Origin: Taeniopygia guttata
Lineage: Eukaryota > Chordata > Aves > Passeriformes > Estrildidae
DNA length: 64,000 nt
Assembly: GCF_048771995.1 (NCBI RefSeq)
Contig: NC_133030.1
Span: 10,060,001 to 10,124,000, forward strand
Direction: 5' to 3'
Shown here: positions 1-14,300 of the stretch, piece after piece
Layout: each line of letters begins with the position of its first letter
Position numbering within the stretch: the first letter of the stretch is position 1
The notes under the pieces: model-generated
Database searches by the model: none
Told to the model about the DNA's origin: nothing
What the model saw: the letters and a program-made list of their open reading frames with translations, nothing else
Translations under genes and position numbers: made by a program

Positions 1-3000
1 GGCTCTGCCCTCAGTGGGATGGTACAAACATTAAATACCAGAAACTACATGTGCTGTATTTACAATAATGTGCCAATATCTGTCACCTACGTTGGACAGT
101 GTGTCCCCAGCCTAAACCAACAGAAAAATGCCAACACCACAGTAAAACATGGAGGGCATGAAGAAGGAGAAAAAGGACAAGACACACGCAATTTCCTCCA
201 TCTTGTCCCCTTTGGACCCCTAACCTAGAATCCTAAAATTTTACTTTTGCACCTGTGCCACACTTAATTCTTACTTATATCAAACACTCAGAACTTGTAA
301 TTCATCCTGTAAGATTGAAAACTCTTTTCCATGGACAGAGATCACAGACAGTGTCTCTGGGGGCTCTGTCCAGGGGGGTTCCTGACCCCTGCCAGGGTCC
401 CAGACCTTCCAGGGCAGCCAGAGGGAAGCCCTGGATTCTGACACTTTAGGAGTGAGAACAGCCTGGGTTGTCAACAGAGGGCTGTTCAGAGAGACAGACA
501 GGAGAGTGAAAGAAGGCTGGCTATTGTTCAAGATGTGGTGTAGGCTGCAAGAATGCCTTGAGAATGCAGCGCCCACATGTCAGGCAGAGAGAGAGGGCTT
601 TGTGTGAGAACTCTTAGGCAGAATGCCAATCATGTGAATAACCTCTATCTCGTTTTTTTATCTTTGTCCTTGTTATGACACTTCCCTGCCTGGAGTCCAC
701 AAGGATAGGTGTCGATTTCATGGAACATGCTGGTGTCTAATCCAAGCTGTCCAGGTAGCGCATTCAGGGAACTGACCTGCCATGAGGTGAGAAAGAGTGT
801 TGGAAGCATCCCACCTTTCCTGTGTGCTCTGCTTTGTGCCACTCTGACACAGCCTTCAGCATCCTTTATGAACAGGTAACACACAAGCACCCTGCTTTGC
901 TTTGGTTTTTCCTAAAACAGGAATGCCTTTATCATTCCTCAGAACAATGTGCAATGATTTGGAGCATTCATAACTGGAGGAGGAAAACATTGGGTAATAG
1001 AAAGGAAAAGCTACACACTCATGCAAATGTAAACCCCTTGCTTGATCTGACAATGGTGCACATTGTGTCTGGGTGCAATGATGTCAGAACACAGTTATGA
1101 AATTCCTCAAAATCCTGAGCGAAACAGAGGCAACATGCCTGGAAAGGGCCATCGGTGATTAAAATAATTTTAGTCTTTAAGAAAATTAATGCTTGAAACA
1201 GAAGCTTGCTGGGCTGAGAATAACATACCTGTTGTGACCTGAATCGGAGCTGAAGTCTCCCTCCTCATGGGTTGGTGCTACTTCATGGTGCTTAAGGTAG
1301 ACCCACCTTTGAGGTAACACTGTTTTGCTCACCAGCAGTGGGAAGAGATCCCATACTGATAAAATCCTCCTCCCTGAGAGAGGCTGGGCTAGGATTTTGT
1401 GAGCCAACATCATTCAGGGATCATAATAGGTCTATTTCCATGGAGTTTAGGGCCAAGAGGAGCAAATTTGCTGAGGCATCCAGAAGTGAGAGCTGCCACG
1501 TGAATATGCAGGAGGGAAGTGGTCCTGGGCAGCACAGGGTGCAGTCCTATGCCACCAAAGTCAAAGAGAACTTTCCCAAAAAGTTAAGAGAGCATTAATA
1601 ATGTGGATTTTGGAATAAACCATGTTACTTCACTGGTCTCCACTATGGTTTATTTGGTATAGTGAATGAACGACAGGCCATATAAAAATCTGTTTGTTTA
1701 AACTGGGGTAGCTCTTGTCAGTTCAATAGGGCTGTGCTGATTTGTACCAGCTAAAGATTTATTTTCATCTCCTCAGGTTTCTTCTTCACTTTTATAGCAA
1801 CTGTAGCTGTATAGCACTTAATAACAGCACCTTATTATGTTATAGTTTTCCATGATTCATGTAAGTGCACATAACCACTTGTATTTAGGGCTTAAATTCT
1901 GTGCAGATAATCATCTTGATTGTAGAAGCAAATTTTATTTATGCATAAAAATATTGTTTATTTGGCCAAAACTAGCAATTTCCAAAGTGTGCCAGAACAC
2001 AGAAACCTACAGGATGGATGTACCATTGGAAACTGCCAGTAACTAGGGAAAGCCATGTATTGTTCCACAAAATCTTAAAATATGTTTTTCAGAGTAACCC
2101 ATGAAAAATATTCTGTTTCATTCTAGAGGGTAAAACCATTTTGAGAAAAATTTTGCATCTCTTTTATTTTGGTTTCAAAAATTATATTTTCCCCCCCCAT
2201 TAAAACACAATTCAGAATACATTTTAATACGAAATCCTACAAATCTCACTGAAAAATGTTGTTACAATTCCTTGGGGAAGAGGGAAGGGTTGTTTCTTTT
2301 GCATTTGTCTTGTATTGTGAGGGCGTGAAAAGGAAAAATTCTCCTAATAGCTATAATTTTGTCGAAAGCTATTTTAGAAAGAAATGTGATTTGACTGAGA
2401 TAGTGGCCAATTCTTGGGTTAGATTTTTTAGCAGTGCACAAAGCAAACACTCTAGTTGGGGTTCCAAACTACAACTACCAAAACTCTCTGATAACTACCT
2501 CTTCCTGGCTGTGCTTCATGCTGGCTTGGAAAGAACAAGGCGACTTTTTGTCTAAGCCTGTGCCAAAGTTATATAAAAGTCTGTGAAAAAGGTTGTGCAG
2601 ATCCATCCACAAGCATCTGTCTTTTGCACATGCTTGTGGTGTTTTTGCTCATGGCTTTTGAGGAGAGCTAATCTAAAGTTTAATTAAATCATTGAGCTTT
2701 ACTCCAGCCATACTTTTTCCCCACACCCAGCTGGCTGGTTTTTTTGGGCAGGAATTAGCTGCTGTCCCAAACGAAAAATTAATAATGCTTCCTATCCTGA
2801 GCACAGAGTGATCTGATGGTGCATGTTGTCGCTGGACATTGAGGAAAAATGTCCATCATCTACTCTGGCCCATATGGTGGAGAGCTGGCATCCCCTTGCC
2901 CTGAGTCAGGCTGTGACAAGAGATGTTGGTGTTAATTAAAATTAATGTGATAATACCCACGCCTCCAAAACACCATGCAGGCCATTTGTGCATGTCTAGC

Positions 3001-5376
3001 AAGTTCTTCGACCCTGAAATGAAACCCATATGACAAACATAACAGCTGAAAGTACAGGCAGCACTGAGCACATCTAACTTTTCTGTAGGAATCTGGACCC
3101 ACCAACCCATGGACTCAAGAAAAGAAGTACGAGGAAGAGCTAAATGAAAATCCTCTTCTTGCTCAGAAGACATTCTGCCTTCCCATTCCTGCTCCCTCAC
3201 TTCCATCAGACAATGACCTTTCATGGAGCTTAATCCCTGCTAGCACCACCCTCATCCCACATTCCTCCCTTGTTCTTCATTAAGCTCCACTTCATGTATT
3301 TCCAGTCATTTTTGACTGGAAATGTCACACTCCCAACTGCCAGAAATGCTCCCAGTCCTTTACTCTGCTGGCCTCAGCTGCTGCATGGTCCAGCTCCCCC
3401 TCAGTTACTATTCCACACTGGAGAAAGGCTGGAACTAGCAGGAAGTTCCAACAACAGCAGGAACACCCAGGGCCAGGAAGTGGAGGCTGGAAGGGCTGAG
3501 CTGAGTCAGAGGTTCCCCACCCCTAAATCCGTCTCAGTCCTGATTAAGTTCTCTACCTCCTCCTTGCCACAGACTGCTCCCATGGATGCTCTCAAATCCA
3601 GAATTCCCCACTGTCCAATGGGGAACTGCACTTTGTAAGGAACTCACCATCCAGAAGAGCTCAACTCCCAGCTGGGCATCCTTATAATGACCAGACTTTC
3701 AGAAGTGTTCAGCATTTTGCAATTATTTGCCATATCATCTCTTGAAAAGTTTGGTTACAGTAGCCAGAAAGACAAAAACTTTATGAAAGGAGTAAGTGTA
3801 GGAAGAACTTGTTCACAAATTCACTCTCCTGTCCTAAAGTCCAGTTCCCATGTGTGCTGCAAGATCCTATTAAAAATCTCTGATGATTAATAAAACTTTT
3901 AAAAACATTCCTATGCACTTTACATAGGTATTTTTTCTTTAATTTACTATGCCCCTTGTTTGCTATTTGTGCTTTAAAAAGTAGTATCTGGATTCAAAGG
4001 GATCGTCTTTGATCCTTGCACTGGCTTTGTGGTTATCTTCATTCTTATACTCCAGATCATGGCAAGTCCCTGCAGGCTCCCTTCTTTATCCTCCCTCAAT
4101 TTTCATTCCTCTCTAGAGTTGGACTATTTTTTATGCAGGTTATCCTCAAAGTGGAAATTTCAGCCGAGTTCCATGAGCTCAGCACATTTTACATTTCTGC
4201 TTCCTTGACCTGCATCACTTGGGTGGGGCTGGACCAAGGCTCACCAGGAGGAACTTCCCCACCAACAGTTGTGGCTGCTGGGAACTGGGGCAGGGATTGA
4301 GCCTCACAGGACCTGGCAGCACTGCCTCTAAACCCCCTGGGTGAGGGAAACCTTCAGACACACCTCTCAGGACTCTTTTAACCTTTTAGCACCCCTAGAA
4401 GGATGCTCCAACCAGGGGTTGTGCTGCATTTCAGATGCAGCTGGGTGGTGTGTATACATCTCTTGACACAAAGAGGCTGCTGTAGAACGACTGTTCTAAA
4501 ATGTTGCTGGCAAATTGTTGTTAACATGAACAAGAGAAACAAGAGTGCTGAGAGCTCTGGGTATTATTGAAATATTTAAATATTATGTATGATGATGCCT
4601 CTAATTCAACATTTTCTGTGGTAAACACAGCAGAAATCACTGTAGCAAAATGTTATTCCTTATTCTAAACCAAATTCTTGAGGTTTGTTTTATTTATATC
4701 ACATGTGGCTGAGAGAAATAGTTCTAGGAAGGCTCAAACCTTATATTTTCTTTTCAAGTTGCCAAAATATCTTAGAGAAATCAATTGCCAAGGACTTGTC
4801 TGTGCAGCTAAAGATTTATTTTTAACCTCTTGGTGTGCCAAAATCAGGAACAATTATTAATCTGTCCTGAAATTGCCAATACAACCTGCTAGCAACAGAT
4901 GGTGTGATTGAAAAGCCTGAAGTGGCCATTTTTAATATTCAGTAGATTGAAAAAATCTTAGGTCTCTAATCTTATCTAACCTCTTGTGACCAAGGGCCCA
5001 CGTTATTGACTAAAAGACAATATCAATAGCCTTGATTTGAGCCTGAATCAGCCAGGGAACTGGATCTTCTGAGGCACTTTGTACCTCTAAGTGGTGCTTT
5101 GTGTTCCCATCTCTGCTGGCTTGGTGGGAGAGGAGCACTGAGGGTTACCCTTTGGAAACTTAAAAGTCAGAGCACCCAGTGCTGCAGGTATGGCTGCACT
5201 CCAGGGGTCCTTGTTTAGGTCTGAACTTGTATGGTACTTAAGAACAGCTCCTGTCAATGCCAAGGGATGCAGAAGGATTACATTACTAGATATTATCTCG
5301 GGCTTGATGTATTTATACATCTCAATTACAAAATCAGGAAGTGTTGCCAGCCATCCTTTGGATATAGCTGGCACAA
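1..5376. other. Intergenic, no gene recognised
   Basis: AT-rich unique sequence. The longest open frames (122 codons at 2856-3224 minus and 3270-3638 plus) show no domain, signal or splice-supported extension. A 10-bp perfect hairpin lies at 2607-2639. A short C run lies near 2191. Confidence 0.75.
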
Positions 5377-5399
5377 ACACACACACACACACACACACA
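5377..5399 (+). repeat. (AC)n microsatellite
   Basis: About 11.5 AC units, followed directly by a short GA/GC-rich run (agagagagcgagcg). Confidence 0.95.
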
Positions 5400-8300
5400 G
5401 AGAGAGCGAGCGAAAGAAATAAAAATAATGCCATACTGTGAGTCTGCTTGAGGTTTTGATTAGTTAAGGATTGTGGAAATCTGATTCTTGCAGCCTGTGG
5501 TGACACTGTGCTGCTGGGGAAACTGGGTTTTGTCCCGGGTGCCACTGCTGGGGAAGGCAGGAGTGCAGGATCCCACAGCTGATCAGGAAAGGTGGATCCC
5601 AACTCCAGACTCACTCACCCCACCCAGGAGAAAAGCTGATTCTGAATCCCAGGTTTGGGATTGCTCATTGTTTCCTGTAATATCTCTGCATCCCTGATTT
5701 ATTTTGTGAGCAACAAAGGCAAGGGGGACCTAAACCACAACAGCAGATACTGTATGAGGTAGTGCAGGTGAGAAACAGCCACAATTCCCCAGGTAAGGTA
5801 TCCTGTATTTGCTGAGCAAAAGCAGCAGATGTGGCAGCAGGACAAACGTTGCACGTTTGACTCCGAGGCAGACAAATCCTCCTGTAAACCGAGCGCTGCA
5901 ATTTGAGAAGCCTCTCTCTATTTTTAATGATAGATTTTTAAAAACTATCTTTATTGATAATTGTGGGCACAGACCCCATATCCTGGCGGGTCAGCAGCTC
6001 CTCAGCCACAAAGCCCAGCTCTGGTCCAGGCCTCCCTCCTGTCCTGTCCTGTCCCTCGGCCCCTTCCCGCCCACGTGAAACCACTGAGCACGGTCAGGCA
6101 GTCCCCTGACAATTGGGGATGTGGGAAAGCTCTTCCCGGGCAAGCAGCAGCCTTTCCTGAGCTCAGGCTGGGGAGGAAAGGCTGCTGCACAAGGGGAGAG
6201 TGATGGGAGTGCATCTCAGCTTCCTGATGAAGGCAAAACGAGCTCTCCCCTGTGCAATTTTCTCTGGAGGCTGTGAGAGTGAGGGAGAAAAAGAATGAAA
6301 GATGAGAAAATAGCCACCTAGAGGGATGTAACCTTAATTTTGCACATTAGCACACTGATGGCAGGTACTGCTGTGGAATGGAAGGTGCTGGGAAACACCA
6401 GGAAAGATAAATTTCAGTATTAAGTGATCTTGTTCAGCATGATTTAGTGTGCCCAACAAAGCGAGACAAACACCTAAAGAACAAGGGCGTAGCTAAATCC
6501 CTCAAGGATTTCTGCTGGAAAGAAGCGGGGCCTGGGACGCCTAATGGTCTCAGTAGATATCAGCAAAGTATTGAAATTCTTCATTTCTACTTGTGGATGT
6601 GACACAGAACCCCTTCCTAGCTTTGGATACATCTTGCACCGAGATTGCATTCAGTTGTCTGAAAATGGGATTATGAAGTGATTATTCATGTCTGTAATAT
6701 TGTTTCAAAACAGAAAAAAATATTAAAATGCCTTCCTGTGACAGCAAATTTCTGCCAGCTCTGACATGTGTTCTTAAATGTTAATTTCGTACTATCAGGC
6801 CATTTTTTTTCTCGTGATTGTGTTGAAAGTCTCTTTGTCTCCCTGGTTTCTGGGAGAATTTCTGCACTATTAGTAGTGAATTAACTCTGAATATCAGAAT
6901 ATATAACTCTGAATATGTCCACAATACATGGGTTTCCTTAACGTGAAAATAGTTTGCATCCTTGCAGAAATACCTTCAGCATTTCTGTGAGGGATATGGT
7001 CTGCAAAGCACAACCAGCCCTTGTAATCACACTACCACAATTCAGGAAAATAAATGAGGGGTCTAAGAAATGATGTGCGATCTTTTTAGTAATGGAAATA
7101 ATTTTTTTTAAACGTTCTATGTGAGTGCATTATTGTTCTCATTCTTACATCTGTCATGGGTGGTGGAAAAATGTACAGCTGTTTAGCTTTATAATATCAC
7201 AGGAAACAGTCCAGATTTCTGCTCTGCCTCACTTGAAGACTCTCTTTTAGGTTGTTTTGTGTTGTTTGTTCTCAGAGAAGAGAGCTTGCCATTTGATATT
7301 AACATTAACAGAAAAGTCCTGAACCAAATAACTCTTAGAGCTCAGGGGGAACATCTCCAAATTTTTCTGCTGTCTAGATGGACTAATCACACACTGCAAA
7401 AACAGAGGAAAAGGACTGGGAAATTATATCTTCAGGGCTGTTTTTTTTAATCATGTTTCAATCCACTTTTTAATTTTTTTTCCTTTTTTTTTTAAATTTT
7501 TTTTAATTACTGTTTAAATAACAACAACAAAGTATTTCCTTTTTCTTTCCTGTACAGGGAATCATGAAAGATACAGATTATATGGAACAGCCAAGGCTGG
7601 GGAAGAAGGGAAGGTCATCACTTTACAGGACTGAATCCTAAGTACCACCAGAATTTCTGACAACACATAAAATAAAGAAAAGCCTGCAATAACTAAACTT
7701 CCTTTTTTGAATGGGTGCCTGGTACTGGAAGGTACCATTGACAAGAAAGGCATCTAAGGACACTTAGCAGCAGCCAGATAATATTCAGTATCTTCCAAGA
7801 TCCAATGCCTCAGCCCACAGGAGCAGAGATGCAGGGGATTTTTAGCATCCAAAAAAAGAAAGGTGAAGGGTTCATCTCGGTCCTAGGTGGTATTTGAAGG
7901 CTGGTGTTAGTTAAGGCATGCCCAGCACTGCTGCCAGCAGCTTACAAACCATTTTCTTTTGACTTTTCCTGTCTGAAGGACAAGAGCTGGGATTAGGGTG
8001 AGCGCAGAGCAAGCCTCAGGCTCACCCCTCATTCTTTTCATCATCAGATCAGACCATTTGGATTCTCTATACAGCTGGAAAACAAACTCTTCCACACTCC
8101 AGCTCATGTAAATTCCTCTGTAATTCTCTTGATACAGGTGAGTGAGGAATGACACCAGTTGATGATATTTTCCTGCATTTTTATTTCTGAATTTTAACCT
8201 TTTTTGCAGCAAAATCACAGTGAATTAAGCCATTTTTGGCAATTAGTGTAGTCAAAGACTGTGAAGCAAAGCAGGAGCATTTATAAAATTATCCATGATA

Positions 8301-11300
8301 GATTCACCTAGATTTATTTATTTATTTTAAAAATTTCTGCAGCCCACTTGTCAGGCTTCTGAAAGTGGTGATAAGATGACAGACAGGTGAGAAATAAGGA
8401 CCTTTCAACCCAGAGATAATTTTCTCTTTACAGTTCACGAGAGTTTATTTTTAACAAGACTTCTATGAAAATTGAGAAAGCTGTGTTACTCTTGATTCAC
8501 ATCCCCTCGCCCCCTCAAAAAAACTATGTATGTATATATGCATATATACATATTGAAATAGTCTATATAAGGAAATACATGAAAGATGTAAAGAAAGAAC
8601 ATAAGAGATATAAAAAATAACATTATGAAAGAAAGACTATGTATATGACTGTTTAGTTTAATGACCATTAGACCCCTAATGTCTTAGAGTATTCAGATAG
8701 ACTTAATCCTAAATAACAATAAATCTACTCCCTTTTTTTAGCACTTTAAAACAACTTTGTTCCTTTGAAAGTTACAGTAGTTTTTACTGGTCTGCCTTCA
8801 ACAAGGTTCTGTGGCCATTTATGTGATGTGATTTACCCTTCCTTAATTAGAACTTTTCTGGTAGGGAAAAAAATACTCCACAAAAAAGAGACTGTGAAGT
8901 TCTGGCATTTTTATATTTCTATCTGTATTGAAACAAGGGTATAATTTCAATTCCAAACACTGAGCTGGTAGAAATAACTTTAGCTGCAGGAGGTAAATCT
9001 AAAGACAGTGTTAAATCTGCATGTACAAAACAGAAGTCTGCACACACAAACTCACATCTGCATGTGCAGAATGAGTTGATTCTTGCTCAGGTGAAGTTTT
9101 GCCAGTGTGAGCATGCAGGAACATTGGGTCAGTTGTTAAAATGCTGAACACACTGAAATCAAAAATTCTATATGATCTAATTTGTGAGTCTGAACACACG
9201 GCAAAAAACACTTATCCATGACATGGGGTAAGGAAGCATACTGCAATAATAAAATACCTACTTTTCCATCATTGTTAAATTCTCAAATGTCTAAGTTTTG
9301 GATCTACACATCTTCCTATACTAACAAAGCACTTGAATGGGAATTCATCTATGTGGAATGACATTTCTATTTCTCCTTATCAGCAAGAGGTTTAGCCCTT
9401 CTTTTTTAAATGTCAGCAATACAATAAAATGTTATTGATGTACAGAATATTTGTCATAGTTTCTAGACTAAGTAGAATGAAAATTCTTTATTTGTATTTT
9501 GCAGTTTTTGAGAAAACCTTTGTGTGCACCACACAGCCCATTGCAGATCCAAGTATCCACCCTACTGGAGTGAATCTCATGTAGGTTCCAATTTTCCATT
9601 GGATGGAAAAGCACTGTAGTGGAGTTGAAACACTTCATTTTTAATAGCTAGGGAAGTAACCAGTGGCTGGGTAATAAGTCCTATCACACAGGCACATCCC
9701 TGGAAAAATCCACTCTATTTTTACTAGGGGACCCTCCGCCATCAATTTGCTGTCTGACTCAAGTTCCTTAATTTTCCCTGCAAGTCAAGTGAGAATACTG
9801 TCCTTTTTGGGATCATTGTTCATTTATTTCAGCAATATGTACTATGATGAGTATTAATAAGCTTGTCTCCAACTGACCAAAAAATTACTTCTTTAGTTTT
9901 TATCAGTGAAATATGGTCATACAAAAATTTACTTCTCTGGCATACTCCCCACTTACCATAATGAGGAAGTATATCTGAAGAAATATATGGTTAGAAATAA
10001 TGCTTTTATGTTTTCAATATTTTGTTATTTTTGCCTCAAATCACAGCTCAGTTCAGTGTGATCTGACATGGTTGAAATACTGAAACCCCCACTCCTCCAA
10101 AGCAGTGTTTATTATAGAAACCACAAACTTAACCTAACCTAGAGCAGCTTTTCCAGCAGTGATATAATTACAGTAGTTATTGTTGCAATAAACCAGATGT
10201 TCCTGAGCTGGAATGAAAGAACTCCCCCCCCACATTGCATTTGTTATGTTGCCTCTTTTCAAGTTTCACATCAGCTGTTCGGAAAGCACTCTCTCCATTG
10301 AGTGTCACTTACAGATTCTTGCTGGGTGAGTCTTTTAGGGCAAAAGAATGAAATGCTGGCCAGGTTCTGAATGTTCACTGCTCCAACATGACAGTTTTCA
10401 GTGTCACTAATTCTTTCCCTGGCTTAAAGAGTTATAATTTTTGTCCTTTAAGACACTTGGCTGAAAAAACAAAAAAAACCAACACTTTGGAAAACTGCTT
10501 ATTGAATGAGTACATTGTTCTGTGTGAAAAGGAGTGATCCACTCCTACAGAATCAATGGAGTTTGGCACAGACTTCAGTGGAGCCACAATTTTAGTCACT
10601 ATTTTGAGCAATTTAGTTATTAGGCAACATCTTTTGAACTGCTTTGTCAGCTGTGGTTGCAACTCCGGACCATGAACAACCGTTCAACCTGAACCATGAA
10701 TATCCAGCATTGCTCGAACATTACACATCTTGTGTTTTTTTACAATGTGTTAATCAACACATTTCTAATATTTCCCAGCCCAATCAAGTCCTAACTGCAA
10801 AAATGTGTTGCAAATAAAAAATTGGACTGTGTTTAAACTGCTAGGATCTTAGACATGAAAGTTGTTGTATATATTTCATGCGTGCAAGAAACCTGTCTAG
10901 GAACAACCACCACGAAGAGTCAAGAAGTCAGGAGATTGCTTTATTGCACTTATAGAGCCATATAATAATACAATAAAGAAACACAAACTAAGCTTGGGGT
11001 TTTGTTTATTCATAGGTAAGGTTTACTCTCATGAAAATACAGGAACAGTAAGAATTAATTATCTTATCAACTATCTGAACAAGTCACGGCAATCCTGGAA
11101 GAAACCTTTGTAATCCTCAGGTACACGTGCTGATCTTTTTTCTGCTCACTCATGGTAAAATATTAGTCAGCCCATCCCCGTGGCAACTGCAATGTGATGA
11201 GGGAGGAATTCACCCCATGGTCTGCTAAATTTACACTTTGTAAAAATGTAAATGTTTCTTATAGAAGGAATTTACATGGCTCTGAAACACAGTCCAACTT

Positions 11301-14300
11301 TTCACTGATGTGGTAGGGGATGCAGAAGTTGTTGGCCTGGTTTTACAAAAATCTTTGAAAATGGGCCATAAAATAGCTGAGGAAACCCAAGAGGCACCCA
11401 CACGTTTGGAAGCAGATTATAAGAGAGCTCTGCTGCTCAGCCACAATCAGCTCCCTGCTTTCAAAAGACACGGTATCAAATTCGCATTTTTTGCTCTCCT
11501 ACAGGGAACGTGTAAGAGCTGAAATAAATAAATAAGCAGAGCCTGTGCCCAGGGAACCTTGACGTCTTTCCCATCATTGAGGCTGGGAGGCCCCTGCACT
11601 TCTCCCTTGGCTGTGACATGCCCAGCAAATATTTCCACCACCCACACTAGATTCATTCTTAACTCTCCTCACCCAACTCATCATTACAGCTGTGCAAAGC
11701 ATCCATTACAAACCCTGGAGCCATCCAAAAGCTACCTTTGTAACTTCAACCTGTGCTTCACACCCAGTGGGAATTGGTTGGACTTTTGGCTGCGTTAACT
11801 TTTTGAGACAATTGACCCCCAGTTTCATGCATATTTGGGCCCAGGTTAAGGTGAATGATTTATGGGTTGCATAGTTTGAAAATCACTGAGAGGGTTTCAC
11901 ATCACCTCATTGCATAGACCTCTGTCAATATTCATGGAAATTGAAAAAGATGTGTGCATAGTACACTGCAAAAGGGAATACTAATAACAGTGGTCAAATC
12001 CCAAATGAGCTCTTTGCGTTGCAAACAATTCCTGGTCTGAAGGACCTGGGCAGGGGGGAAAGGAAAAAAAAAATCTTTTAAAGTCTTTAACACTTTATTG
12101 CTTCAAAGTGTAAGTCACTCATAAATTTTTTATGACATTCCTTTATTTAGCACATATGCATGCCACTAGTGGTTCAATTAGACAGGAACTCTGCAAGGAG
12201 TTGCTGTAATGATGCTCTCTGGCAGGAAGTAGAGGGAAACCGAGACTTTAAAATTCCAAAGATGGAAAGTTAGAATTTTCTGTAGTCAAAATGAGAGATT
12301 TATTTGGTTGGTGGCAAAAGTTTGTGTCTGCAAAGTTTGGATTTGGGTGCTCACCAGGATTTTGGGCAGCTCAGTTAGCAAAACTGAGTGACATCTTGCT
12401 CTGTCACCTTTCAGAACTGTGGGGAAATCTGCTTTAAAGCCACTGGCAGAAATTACAGATAAGCAAGTTTTTTTAAATAAAAAGCAGTTTGAAGGACAGG
12501 ATTCAATTCAGGGGCTTTATGGCTTTTTAGACAGGATTGAAGAAACTAATTTCACTAATTTTTAAAGGAAGCCCAGACCACTCAAGGCAGAAGTACCAAA
12601 ACATGTCACTTAACATCTTGTAACAAAAGAACTTCCTTGGTTTCTGTTTGCAGCATGGCATATTTTTGTTTGCAAAAGAATCCTTCTCTGTCATGAGTGA
12701 GCCCATGCAGAAGATTGTGACTATCTTACCAGATCCCAGCTGTGGAATACTCCTTCCTGCTGATACTAAAATGTTCATTTCAGTGAGAGCCAGAGGGACA
12801 GCTTTTAGTGTGTGGCCAATGTTGCTTTGTCCTGTGGTGACTTCAGTTATTTTCTGAAATCCTGTGATGCACCCGTTTATCCAAATGCCTTCAAGACAAG
12901 CAGATTTAAGGTTTGTAAATGTGTATAAATCACAGAAAAAGTGGCTTGAGATGGAGTTACATTGTACTTAAGGTCATATTAAGAAAAGCAGGCATGGGGC
13001 TGAGCAGGGGGAGATCCACAGTGCAAGTAAGTGTCTGAATTGGTCACCACGGTGTGAGGCACTGTTGGCTCTCAGTTCTCCCAGATGTCTGGGAGAGGTA
13101 AGGTGAATCACAGCCTACAAGTTTCTGTTTTTTCCCATTATCTCCACAGGGAAGGGGAGTGACTGAGCTTTGAGTGTATCTTGCTCCACGTTAGGTGAGG
13201 TTCCCAGTGTCTGGTGAGTACACACAAGGTGGAATTTGGTGGATGAGGAAGGGAGAGAAGACAAACATTCAGTGCTGTGGAGGTCAGTGCTTTATTCTGC
13301 TCTGCTGAAAGCAGAATTCCTGCCTTGGTCAAAAATTATCAAGTAAAAATAGTATGGAAAGTTTGTCATGGAAACATTAACAAATTACAGAATCAGCAGT
13401 GGTTCTCTGTGAAGAAATGAGCCACAAAAACAACATGTGAGCAGCCCTGGATTGCAACACCAGAACCCCAAAGTGCATTTATAACAGCTCTTAGTCACCA
13501 CTTTCCCCGTGTCCATTTGTCCTGGCTTGGAGAAGTGCTGAGCATCCTCATCCCACATCAGCATCAACACCTTGAGGACTGATACCCAGGGGCAGAAAAA
13601 ATACTACACATTAATTTTTCCTGTCACACACATGTGGATGGCCGTGAATTAGGGGAAAAAATTGCTTTCTAATAAATGATGTGAGACTAGAAAAGTGATA
13701 ACATAATGCTTAATTTGAGAGTAAAACCCCTTTGGATTCGCTCCAGTAAAAGAGTGATGCCACTCTAACAGCCCTGTTCTGAGGAGTCAGTTGGCATTTC
13801 CACTGGTAATCTTGATTCTTGGGATTGGTATTGGGATTGGATCTGTCATTTCAACTCGGGCTGAGTTGTAACTTAGTGCAAAAAAGAAAAACAAATTGCT
13901 GAAATTATAGGCTTTCTCCCTCCCCTCTCTCTGCATCACAACAAAATCAGATTTACTTTTTATGAGCTATTTGCAAAACCTCGCATCATAAACATCTTCC
14001 TTTTAAATGGATAGATAAAGAAAGGAAGACAAATGAAATAAGTTCAATATTTAAGCGATTTGCTCAACATAGACAGTCCTTCTTTTCCATGTTGCTATTT
14101 TTTCTTCTTAAAAAATGATAAATATGTTACAAATCACACTTAATAACATGAGGGAAAAAAATGCAGGCAATTAGTACTGAATGCTCCAGTAAACGTATCT
14201 GTTGCAAGAAGAGGTGTCATAAAAGATTAGATTTACTGCCACTGAAGTCAGCAAAAGCATTTCCATTGCCTCCAGCTGGAGGAGGACTTGGTTTCTAGGA

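Noticed and set aside
1748..4830. 18-bp match cagctaaagatttatttt at about 1748 and 4805
   Set aside because: AT-rich, no extension of similarity on either side, so it is probably chance or an unresolvable old repeat.
10885..11140. Possible solo LTR (TTTATT/AATAAA signals around 10938-10980)
   Set aside because: No terminal TG...CA ends, target duplication or matching partner could be identified by eye.
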